From positions 172,242 to 236,241 of the forward strand of contig CALWBV010000002.1 in assembly GCA_944376205.1 (NCBI GenBank): 64,000 nucleotides of DNA, written 5' to 3'. The notes below the pieces were generated by a model. That model searched no databases. It had not been told where the DNA came from and was given only the letters and a program-made list of their open reading frames with translations. Position 1 is the first letter of the stretch; every line of letters starts with the position of its first letter. The stretch comes from an uncultured Christensenellaceae bacterium. Lineage in GTDB: Bacteria; Bacillota; Clostridia; Christensenellales; UBA3700. The position numbers were made by a program, and so were the translations under genes. Positions 51,218 through 58,116 of the stretch are shown in pieces.

Positions 51218-51550
51218 AGGAACGCTTATCGAATTACTTTCATAATTCTCTGAAGATATTATAAAGCAAAATTTTCCGTTTGTCTGCCAAGTTTATTTTA
51301 CATCCTTGCTAAAATTCTTTTACATTTTGATTTTTTTACAATTTTATTATTTCCGTGCGTGATAGATTATAACAAATAAGCAATTTTTTATACTTTTGCA
51401 TAACGAAAATCTTGTGTTATATCTTCCAAAATTTAAGGTGATAAACAAATTTTCGACAACTATCGACAAGCTAAATTTTTAACGCATTAATATCTGCATT
51501 CAACTAAAATCTTTTATAAATTTTTACGATATTAATCGCATTGATCCGAC

Positions 51551-51651
51551 CGGAGGGGTGAGCGTAGCGAGCCGTGAACCTTTAGGTTCGATTCCCGCAA
51601 AAAGCCTAAAACGGATAATTCCATTTTAGGCTTTTTGGTACTCCCTGCGGG
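51551..51651. repeat. tRNA-tail repeat, copy A
   Basis: A 101-bp unit starting CGGAGGGGTGAGC and ending TGCGGG. It contains the tRNA-Arg 3' acceptor strand with CCA and its terminator. It matches copy B (51723-51824) except for two substitutions and one A insertion. The tRNA homology stops within the T-arm here. Confidence 0.85.
51604..51636. terminator. Terminator hairpin in repeat copy A
   Basis: GCCTAAAA/TTTTAGGC stem with an inner GGA/TCC, flanked by A and T runs; it is the terminator of the tRNA tail. Confidence 0.8.
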
Positions 51652-51722
51652 CGCGACGCGTTAAGCCGACTTGCCTGTGGCAAATCGGTAGCCAAAGCGG
51701 CAAGCAATCTATGATTGCTCGC

Positions 51723-51824
51723 CGGAGGGGTAAGCCTAGCGAGCCGTGAACCTTTAGGTTCGATTCCCGCAAAAAAGCCTAAAACGGATAATTCCATTTT
51801 AGGCTTTTTGGTACTCCCTGCGGG
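51723..51824. repeat. tRNA-tail repeat, copy B
   Basis: A 102-bp direct copy of 51551-51651, 172 bases downstream. Here the tRNA homology continues through the T-arm to the anticodon loop. The unit also holds GGTTCGATTCCCGCA on the plus strand, a 15-bp inverted copy of the tRNA T-arm at 51819-51833. Confidence 0.85.
51777..51809. terminator. Terminator hairpin in repeat copy B
   Basis: Same GCCTAAAA/TTTTAGGC stem as in copy A; on the minus strand it directly follows the CCA end of the tRNA fragment. Confidence 0.82.
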
Positions 51825-51852
51825 AATCGAACCCACAACTAGCCCTTAGGAG
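51809..51852 (-). pseudogene. 3' half of a tRNA-Arg(CCU) gene (integration junction)
   Basis: On the minus strand, from the anticodon loop CTCCTAA (anticodon CCT): 3' anticodon stem GGGCT, variable loop AGTT, T-arm GTGGG-TTCGATT-CCCGC, acceptor strand AGGGAGT, discriminator A, encoded CCA. The layout matches bacterial tRNA-Arg(CCU) such as E. coli argW, a well known phage attachment gene. The sequence upstream of the loop cannot form the anticodon stem or any D-arm, so the 5' half is missing. This is the outcome expected at the distal end of an element integrated in the anticodon loop. Confidence 0.8.
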
Positions 51853-51989
51853 TCAGATATATCCATTAAAATTTATTACAAATTGACAAATAACGTGATT
51901 TTGTTGAATAACTTTTGCAATTTCAGCAGTATGACGGCTATTTTTGTTTATTTCGTAAAATATCGTTCATAACTTAAAATAATTTTCAA

Positions 51990-52014
51990 ACCAATTTTAT
52001 ACCAAATTTATACC
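51990..52014. repeat. Tandem 11-bp repeats near the junction (possible integrase arm sites)
   Basis: ACCAATTTTAT and ACCAAATTTAT are adjacent (51990-52000 and 52001-52011) and followed by ACCA. A third ACCAAATTTAT is at 53660-53670. Spacing and closeness to the tRNA junction suggest binding sites for a recombination protein; this is inference. Confidence 0.4.
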
Positions 52015-52130
52015 AGTCAAAAATTTAAGCGGATGTATTATCCACCCCGTTTTTAGATGGTCAAATATACGATGAATACTATAAAAGCACGGATATTTTT
52101 ACCGATTTCTTAAATCATTTTTAATCAGCA

Positions 52131-52150
52131 TTTTTTTGACGTCAAAAAAA
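52131..52150. repeat. Perfect 20-bp palindrome centred on GACGTC
   Basis: Seven T, GACGTC, seven A. It lies in the 520-bp gene-free stretch between the tRNA fragment and the Fic gene. It could be an operator, or a compact hairpin. Confidence 0.5.
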
Positions 52151-52294
52151 ATCTAAATTTTTTATACCAATAATGACAAAAATTAGAGATAATTCTTCTT
52201 ATTTTTCATGACCACATTACTTGTTTGTATCTTTTGTATCTTTATATCAGCAAAAATTAACCCTAAAATAAACAAAAACGGCTTTTACGGATTA

Positions 52295-52323
52295 AAAATG
52301 CGACGGATAAAGCGTCGCATTTT
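52295..52323 (-). terminator. Terminator of the fic gene
   Basis: 11-bp stem AAAATGCGACG/CGTCGCATTTT with a seven-base loop; it lies about 50 bases past the fic stop. Confidence 0.85.
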
Positions 52324-52372
52324 GGGAGTGATAAAATACAGATAGAAGAAAATTATTATAGAATCAAAAAAA

Positions 52373-53419
52373 TTATATGTTTAATATATAATAGGTTGCA
52401 GGACCTTTACCGTATTTGCATATGTCTAAATCTGCAATAAGTTCTCTAAGAGCCTTTTCTATCGCTGAACGGCTAAGAGTGGGACAAAATTCCATAATAT
52501 CGCTTTTCGTTACTTTACCTAATTTAACCGAAAAAACTTCTTTTACAATTTCTTTCGCATTTTTTTTGTTGGAAACTATATTCAGGCGTTCTTCAAAATC
52601 TCTATATGCGGATAGTATAACGCCTAAAAGATATTTTGTAAATGGCGTATCGTCATTTTGCCCTTCGTGCCATTTGTTGGAAGCAAGCTGTAAAACATCG
52701 TAATATTCATTTTTATGATCGTTTATCTTTTTTTCAAGAGAAATGTATTTTCCAACAACATATCCGCTTTTATAAAGCAAGAGTGTTGTCAAAAGTCTAC
52801 TCATTCTTCCATTTCCGTCGTTGAAAGGATGAATACAGAGAAAATCATGAATAAAAGTAGGTATCACCACAAGCGGATCAATTTCTCCTGAAGCTATCGT
52901 TTTGTTATATGCCGTGCAAAGCCTTTCAACAGCATCTGGCGTTTCAAAAGGCTCAAGAGGTCTGAATCTTACGATTATACTGCCATCAGATCTTCTCTCG
53001 TCAATTTCGTTCGACATCGTTTTAAAAACACCTCCGAATGACGTAGGCATAAAAGAATATAATAACTTATGAAGTTGAAGTATAACATTTGGAGTAATAG
53101 GCATATATTCAAAATTTTCGTGTATAAGTTCAAGTGCAGCCTTGTACCCTAATATTTCCTGTTCATCACGGTTTTTAGGCATGGTTTTGCTCGCCATAAG
53201 ACTTTTGAGTCGTTGATTAGTCGTAACGATGCCCTCAATAGCGTTAGACGATTGCGTACTTTGAATTTTAGCCAAATCTACAAGCCTATCTAGTTCAAGA
53301 GGCTTTTGTCTCAAATACAATTGTTGTTTCCCTTTATATTCATGTATAAGTCCGATATAGCCTAATACGTCTTTGTCCCAGTGTCTGTATTTAAGATAAT
53401 TATAGTTAAACTCTCTCAT
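52373..53419 (-). CDS. Fic-family protein (AMPylase type) with N-terminal inhibitory motif
   Basis: 348 residues. The catalytic motif is HPFNDGNGRMSR with His197, the complete HxFx(D/E)GNGRxxR. Before it is the flap '-FKTMSNEI-'. An N-terminal helix carries SNAIEG (about 58-63), the (S/T)xxxE(G/N) autoinhibitory motif, so this is a class II, self-inhibited Fic enzyme. The C-terminal ~80 residues look like a winged helix. Fic proteins of this type transfer AMP to proteins; the target is unknown. AGGAG precedes the ATG. It is the first gene inside the element. Confidence 0.92.
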   Translation of the reverse strand: MREFNYNYLKYRHWDKDVLGYIGLIHEYKGKQQLYLRQKPLELDRLVDLAKIQSTQSSNAIEGIVTTNQRLKSLMASKTMPKNRDEQEILGYKAALELIHENFEYMPITPNVILQLHKLLYSFMPTSFGGVFKTMSNEIDERRSDGSIIVRFRPLEPFETPDAVERLCTAYNKTIASGEIDPLVVIPTFIHDFLCIHPFNDGNGRMSRLLTTLLLYKSGYVVGKYISLEKKINDHKNEYYDVLQLASNKWHEGQNDDTPFTKYLLGVILSAYRDFEERLNIVSNKKNAKEIVKEVFSVKLGKVTKSDIMEFCPTLSRSAIEKALRELIADLDICKYGKGPATYYILNI

Positions 53420-53834
53420 ACTTATTTCTCCTATTATTGCTTACATTATAGCCAAAAATAAGCGATTTGTCAATAATATAAGAAATTAAACGCTTTTTTT
53501 TAACAAAAAGTAAGCGATAGTTAAAAGCTATCTTATATTTCGACCACAACAAATTAAGACATCTAAATAGCCAGAACATCTCCAAATTTTTTGCCGTTTC
53601 GGAGAGGCTATCGTAGCACAGATTTCTCATAAGCCAAGGCGAAAAAAATTGTTTTTTACACCAAATTTATGCCAACCGGGAAGTAATCTTCTCGGTTTAT
53701 TTTATGCCCTTCAACACAATTTTTTATCTTCTCCCCTTGACTTATGAACATCTGACAACTCAACACTTTTTCATTATCAATCAGTGCTACTTGCCTCGTG
53801 CCGAAAGGCAAAATAAAAATTGGAGGTAAAGTAT
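53420..53834. other. 415-bp gap: terminator-like stem and leader of the element's gene row
   Basis: It holds the third ACCAAATTTAT repeat (53660-53670) and an AACCG/CGGTT stem (53674-53697) followed by T-rich sequence. Upstream of the first small gene is a TTGCC/GGCAA stem near 53790-53811. A weak CTGACA...TATCAA pair at 17-nt spacing may be the promoter of the gene row. No gene seen. Confidence 0.4.
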
Positions 53835-54095
53835 ATGGAAAAAGCAGTTTCCAAAGTTCCCGAGTTCAAACAGTATTATCTTTCTGAATTTGAATTCTTT
53901 GACGGTGATGAGTTTATCACCTTCAACATCATCGGCATTAACGTAGCAAGAAATACCGTCACAGTCGCGGTATCTGACAGAGGTAAGATAAGCATTATCG
54001 ACTTCGAACTTATGGTAGATGCGGATGACAATCTGTATTTTGAGTACGGTTGCACGTTCAAAAAGATCTATCTCAACGACTTTATGGAGGTATAA
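53835..54095 (+). CDS. Hypothetical conjugative-element protein (DUF6329-like)
   Basis: 86 residues, mostly beta strands: '-F-K-Q-Y-Y-L-S-E-F-E-F-F-D-G-D-E-F-I-T-F-N-I-I-G-' and '-T-V-T-V-A-V-S-D-R-G-'. It resembles the DUF6329 proteins found in mobile elements of gut Clostridia; this is from memory and moderate. GGAGG precedes the ATG at 53835. First of a tightly packed rightward row of eight genes. Confidence 0.7.
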   Translation: MEKAVSKVPEFKQYYLSEFEFFDGDEFITFNIIGINVARNTVTVAVSDRGKISIIDFELMVDADDNLYFEYGCTFKKIYLNDFMEV

Positions 54096-54097
54096 CA

Positions 54098-54511
54098 ATG
54101 AAACTTACATTAGCTAATGTCAAAGACATAAAAAAAGGAAGCGACAACAAACTTACTAAAAGAGTTTGCAATTATGTAATCTCGAGGTGGAGCGACTACA
54201 ACGATAAAAAGTATATTTTCACAGACGTACTTAACTATGGCTGCCAATCAGGCGTTGTAGGAGAACTTATATACTACTCTGACACCGTACGCTTTTATAA
54301 GCAATATAAAGACGAAATCAACGCTCTTTTGTATGACACAATGTACGGAACGGGGCTCTATGCTCCGTCCGACCTGTTCGGAGATAAGTGGGACAAAGAA
54401 GATCCGCTTGCTCAGGATACATACAATCAAAACTTACTTGCTTGGTTCGGATTTGAAGAAACGCTCAGAAACATCGCTTACAACTTCGAACAATTAGAAA
54501 ATTACATTTAA
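54098..54511 (+). CDS. Hypothetical conjugative-element protein
   Basis: Not recognised with confidence. 137 residues, soluble, aromatic-rich, with '-I-F-T-D-V-L-N-Y-G-C-Q-S-G-V-V-G-E-L-I-Y-Y-' and a helical C-terminus. GGAGG lies inside the end of the previous gene, two bases before which it stops, so the two are coupled. An in-frame codon at 54050 lies within the upstream gene and is rejected. Confidence 0.68.
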   Translation: MKLTLANVKDIKKGSDNKLTKRVCNYVISRWSDYNDKKYIFTDVLNYGCQSGVVGELIYYSDTVRFYKQYKDEINALLYDTMYGTGLYAPSDLFGDKWDKEDPLAQDTYNQNLLAWFGFEETLRNIAYNFEQLENYI

Positions 54512-54524
54512 GGAGAAAACAATT

Positions 54525-54935
54525 ATGAAAACTACTATTACTAAAAAACAAAAAGCAATCGAACTTATGAAAAAGTTGGATATATATAAACCCTACATCA
54601 AAGGCTTTGAAGAAAAAGATAAAGTTTGTTTCTTCGAGCAATTCGGAGGCTTTTGGATTGACCAAGAACCTGAACTTTATAAGAAAATGCAAGAGATTGA
54701 AAAAGAACACAACTGCAAAGTTTACGCTGTTACACACGAATATACAGAGTTTGGCGAACTCTATGACTTTCTTATCGTAACAGACTATCCCGAAGAGTGG
54801 GATACTCTCATATACAGTAACGGCAACAAACATACAGCTTTTGCCTATGTATGGAACAAAGACTGCGATTGGTTCTCAGAATTCGGCAACATTACCGTAC
54901 ACAGTTTCGGTGGCGGTATTAAAAGAATTGCGTGA
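54525..54935 (+). CDS. Hypothetical conjugative-element protein
   Basis: Not recognised. 136 residues, soluble, acidic and aromatic-rich. The pattern '-C-K-V-Y-A-V-T-H-E-Y-T-E-F-G-E-L-Y-D-F-L-I-V-' followed by '-P-E-E-W-D-' and '-A-F-A-Y-V-W-N-' suggests an alpha/beta fold. AAGGAG precedes the ATG. It is in the same row as its neighbours with 13- and 8-base gaps. Confidence 0.68.
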   Translation: MKTTITKKQKAIELMKKLDIYKPYIKGFEEKDKVCFFEQFGGFWIDQEPELYKKMQEIEKEHNCKVYAVTHEYTEFGELYDFLIVTDYPEEWDTLIYSNGNKHTAFAYVWNKDCDWFSEFGNITVHSFGGGIKRIA

Positions 54936-54943
54936 GGTGAAGC

Positions 54944-55264
54944 ATGAAAGTATATGCAGTAGTATTCGACTGGTCAGTAACCAACAATTACAACGAAGAC
55001 AGTCAAGTGGATATAGAGTTATTTGATACATATCAAAAAGCATTTAACCGTTTTAGCGAAATAATCAGAAATGAGAAAACTCCTGAAACAAGTTGGGTTG
55101 CCGATGCCTTTGACGAAAACGATGAAGTATTAGACGGATATGAATTTGATGAACATATCGAATCAGACGGCAAAGAAGAACTTGGATGTTGGTGGAATAT
55201 CACCGACCGCAACAATTGGTATCAGCATGACTTCCTTGAACTAAGAATTATGGAGGTGAAATAA
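54944..55264 (+). CDS. Hypothetical conjugative-element protein
   Basis: Not recognised. 106 residues, strongly acidic and Trp-rich. The beginning '-V-Y-A-V-V-F-D-W-S-V-' and the middle '-F-D-T-Y-Q-K-A-F-N-R-F-' suggest a small ferredoxin-like fold. GAGGTGAAGC precedes the ATG. Its stop overlaps the next start. Confidence 0.66.
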   Translation: MKVYAVVFDWSVTNNYNEDSQVDIELFDTYQKAFNRFSEIIRNEKTPETSWVADAFDENDEVLDGYEFDEHIESDGKEELGCWWNITDRNNWYQHDFLELRIMEVK

Positions 55265-55638
55265 TGGCAAAACTTAACGACCTTAGAAAGTATATTGATT
55301 ATGAGTTCTCGTCCGGATGCTATACAGGCGAAGACTACAAATCCTTTCAGACGAAGTACATAAATTATCTGAAAGCAATGTGTAAAGAAAACCATTGGGA
55401 GCTTATCAAAATAGGCAAAAACCATTACTGCTTTTCAGCTTTTATCAAAAGCTCGCAAAATAAATGCGTTTATCTGTCTATCAGCGACGTAAGATACTTT
55501 TCCAACGAGTGGTACAATCACATACTCGTCCGCACGGCGAAAAACGAAGTAGATTACAGAGGCGGTTTCAATAATTATACTACGCTTGACAATCTGAACT
55601 ACACCGTTGCAAGACTTCTTGAAGACTTACCGTTTTAA
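55264..55638 (+). CDS. Hypothetical conjugative-element protein
   Basis: Not recognised. 124 residues, basic and Tyr-rich, with '-Y-F-S-N-E-W-Y-N-H-I-L-V-R-T-A-' in the second half, a segment that recurs in small proteins of mobile elements. GGAGGTG precedes the ATG. The start codon overlaps the previous stop by one base. Confidence 0.66.
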   Translation: MAKLNDLRKYIDYEFSSGCYTGEDYKSFQTKYINYLKAMCKENHWELIKIGKNHYCFSAFIKSSQNKCVYLSISDVRYFSNEWYNHILVRTAKNEVDYRGGFNNYTTLDNLNYTVARLLEDLPF

Positions 55639-55651
55639 GGAGGAATATGCA

Positions 55652-56293
55652 ATGGAACTTAATCTCGAAACTAAAACAAAAGAACAGGAACTCGTTAAAG
55701 CGTATCTCGAAGGGAACGCAAGCGAAGTCCTGGCAGAGAAAATCAATAACGGTACACCATTCGAAAAAGACGGCAAGATATTAACCAACAAAAAGACTCT
55801 TGACAGCTTTATGAAATACGCATCTGACGAGGCAAGGAAACTTGCCTCCAAAGGCGCAAATTCGGCATGCGTCGAAGATAAGGTAGTGTACGGCTGGGCA
55901 ATACATTACTTTGAAGAAGACTCAATAGAAGGCACGCTGTATAACGAAGACGGAAGCGAATATAAGCCTACTCCTAAGGTTGCGGACAAGCCTGTCGTAA
56001 AACCTGTAAAACAAAAGAATAACTCCGCTCAAATTTCCATGTTCGATTTTGAAGAAAAAGAAGAAGAACATACAGAATACAATGAGGGAGAATACGAGCA
56101 AGAAGAATACAACGAAAAAACAACTACTCAGGAAGAAATCAATGAAATACTTGCAGACCTTGCCGAGGACAAAAAAATGAGCAGTGAGCAAGAAATAATT
56201 GACGTTGAGACCGGCGAGATAATTTCAGGACCGAAAGACGAAATACTAAGCAAGCTTAAGTTTTTACTCGGCGATTGCTTTATAATGAGGTGA
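55652..56293 (+). CDS. PcfK-like / AcrIIA9-family protein
   Basis: 213 residues. The N-terminal domain (about 5-95: '-T-K-E-Q-E-L-V-K-A-Y-L-E-G-N-A-S-E-V-L-A-E-K-I-N-N-G-' and '-A-R-K-L-A-...-V-Y-G-W-A-I-H-Y-F-E-E-D-S-I-E-G-T-L-Y-') is the PcfK domain of conjugative plasmids. Known members of this fold include the Cas9 inhibitor AcrIIA9. The C-terminal half is acidic and disordered. GGAGG precedes the ATG at 55652. The pcfJ-like gene follows after four bases, the same order as in pCF10. Confidence 0.82.
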   Translation: MELNLETKTKEQELVKAYLEGNASEVLAEKINNGTPFEKDGKILTNKKTLDSFMKYASDEARKLASKGANSACVEDKVVYGWAIHYFEEDSIEGTLYNEDGSEYKPTPKVADKPVVKPVKQKNNSAQISMFDFEEKEEEHTEYNEGEYEQEEYNEKTTTQEEINEILADLAEDKKMSSEQEIIDVETGEIISGPKDEILSKLKFLLGDCFIMR

Positions 56294-56297
56294 AATT

Positions 56298-57614
56298 ATG
56301 AAAGTTACAGACATCAAACCTATTCCAAAATACATATTGAACAAAATACGAAAAACTGATAACAAAAACTATCCTGCCCCGAACGGTCACGTTCGCTGCT
56401 ATGCCTACTTGACCACTTGGAAAAACGAGCTTGTGAAAGTTACGGTTGCCGTAAAACATAGATACAAAAAATGGTACTGTAAGCAAGTCGCCGTACACGG
56501 ACTGAACTCCGAAAAATGCTTCGTTAAAGATATGGAATACTGCTACTGTGCAAGTATGGGGTTCCGTTTCGGCTGGTACGAAGAAGGCTTACAAAAATAC
56601 GAAAACTGGTACGAACGCGGTTGGTGCTGGGCAGACGATAAATACTACGACCCTTATGCAGAACTTATAAATCCATCCTTAATAGACCGCTTATCGGAAT
56701 TCAAATACAGCGCATATCAACTTTATGAAGGCTATAATATTTTCAAATATTTACGACTTTATAGACAATATCCTCAACTCGAACTTCTAATGAAACTCGG
56801 TTTTACAAGAATTGCACTAAGTACAGCTATTCTTAAACTTTGTGGCAAAGACAAAGCCTTCTGCAAATGGCTGATACGCAATAAAGAACAAATACTCGAT
56901 TCGCATTGCTATATCGACGTTATTATAAGGGCGTATCGGACAGGAAAGGATATCGCAAGCCTGCAAGCATATAGACAGGCAAAATTAGCTCTCCGCACGG
57001 ATAGCCACAAAGATGAAATAAAGGAACTTTTCAAGGGTAAAGATCTTGAAAGGTTCTTTGACTATATAGCAAAGCAGAAGACGAATATAAGCAGCTATTG
57101 CGACTACATAAAGGCCTGCAAACATCTCGGCTTGGATCTGACGCAAGAAAAGAATTTGCTACCTCATGACTTCAAACGGTGGCACGATATACGTACAGAC
57201 GAATACGCTACTCAAAAGGCTCTCGAAGACGAAGAAAAGCGTAAAGAACTTTATGCTAAATTTACGGAAATAGCAATGAAGTATATCCCGCTCGAACACG
57301 CGAAGAAAAGTGCATTCGTATGCATTATAGCAAAAAGCCCTGCGGACCTTATCCGAGAAGGCGAAATACTGCATCACTGCGTTGGACGTATGAATTATGA
57401 CCAAAAATTCGTAAGAGAAGAATCTCTAATCTTCTTCATAAGAGATAAACTCAATCCCGATGTTCCGCTCGTTACTCTCGAATATTCGGTAAAGAACAAA
57501 AAGATACTACAATGTTACGGAGACCACGACACTAAACCGAGCGAAAGCATACTGCACTATGTTAATAAAATATGGCTACCCTATGCGAGGAAAACAATAA
57601 AACAAATAGCTTAA
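56298..57614 (+). CDS. PcfJ-like protein
   Basis: 438 residues. The C-terminal signature '-E-G-E-I-L-H-H-C-V-G-R-M-N-Y-' followed by '-E-S-L-I-F-F-I-R-D-' and a '-V-T-L-E-Y-' strand is that of the PcfJ family, which accompanies PcfK on conjugative elements. The N-terminal half has an aromatic/Cys-rich region (about 40-110) and helices. Biochemical role unknown. GAGGTG precedes the ATG. Confidence 0.85.
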   Translation: MKVTDIKPIPKYILNKIRKTDNKNYPAPNGHVRCYAYLTTWKNELVKVTVAVKHRYKKWYCKQVAVHGLNSEKCFVKDMEYCYCASMGFRFGWYEEGLQKYENWYERGWCWADDKYYDPYAELINPSLIDRLSEFKYSAYQLYEGYNIFKYLRLYRQYPQLELLMKLGFTRIALSTAILKLCGKDKAFCKWLIRNKEQILDSHCYIDVIIRAYRTGKDIASLQAYRQAKLALRTDSHKDEIKELFKGKDLERFFDYIAKQKTNISSYCDYIKACKHLGLDLTQEKNLLPHDFKRWHDIRTDEYATQKALEDEEKRKELYAKFTEIAMKYIPLEHAKKSAFVCIIAKSPADLIREGEILHHCVGRMNYDQKFVREESLIFFIRDKLNPDVPLVTLEYSVKNKKILQCYGDHDTKPSESILHYVNKIWLPYARKTIKQIA

Positions 57615-57627
57615 AGGAGAAAATACT

Positions 57628-57918
57628 ATGAACAATTATTTCAGAATTACAGCATATCACCCCGCAGAAGATTTATCCGTTATCGCAGACAGCAACGGCA
57701 AGTTTGAAAAACTTTGGGAGTTTTCGGCATATATGGTATCTAAAGGCTTCAAAGTAATAGCCGTAAATAAAGATGACAGCTTTGAAATTGGTAACATACC
57801 GAAAATTGCACCCGATAAAGATAAAATAACTATTCAAGCATACTTGACCGGTAAGCCACAAATAAACGGCAAATCAATTTCCATCGGAGATTGTCATTAT
57901 AGCGTTTTTAATCAATAA
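57628..57918 (+). CDS. Hypothetical conjugative-element protein
   Basis: Not recognised. 96 residues, alpha/beta, beginning '-F-R-I-T-A-Y-H-P-A-E-D-L-S-V-I-A-D-S-N-G-', a pattern common in accessory proteins of Clostridia ICEs. AAGGAG precedes the ATG. It is the last gene of the row; composition changes sharply to AT-rich after it. Confidence 0.68.
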   Translation: MNNYFRITAYHPAEDLSVIADSNGKFEKLWEFSAYMVSKGFKVIAVNKDDSFEIGNIPKIAPDKDKITIQAYLTGKPQINGKSISIGDCHYSVFNQ

Positions 57919-58064
57919 CACCGCTCTGCAATTTACTGGTCGACTTTATTTAAATATACGAATAGTTATTATAAAACAATAATATTGATTTTTTTAAATT
58001 TGCCAATAATTGTGATTGTTAATCCATGTATTTGTAATTTTTTTGCAAAAATACGTATTAAGTA

Positions 58065-58094
58065 TTGACAAAATGCTAAAATAATTAGTAGAAT
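58065..58094 (+). promoter_or_regulatory. Promoter of the defence cassette
   Basis: TTGACA (58065-58070), 18-nt spacer, TAGAAT (58089-58094), followed by GGGAGG and the ATG at 58117. Confidence 0.75.
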
Positions 58095-58116
58095 AATATT
58101 GCAAGGGAGGACTTGT

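Noticed and set aside
51660..51722. Stretch between the tail repeats resembling a D-arm and anticodon arm (AGCAATC/GATTGCT hairpin)
   Set aside because: No full cloverleaf can be folded, position 33 is not T, and there is no matching acceptor stem.
51606..51836. 76-codon minus-strand frame beginning M-G-S-I-P-A-G-S-T
   Set aside because: It is a read-through of the tRNA tail repeats and terminators; this type of frame is a well known artefact of tRNA 3' ends.
53406..53630. 74-codon minus-strand frame upstream of fic
   Set aside because: Overlaps the fic start and ribosome binding region, AT-rich, no recognisable protein features.
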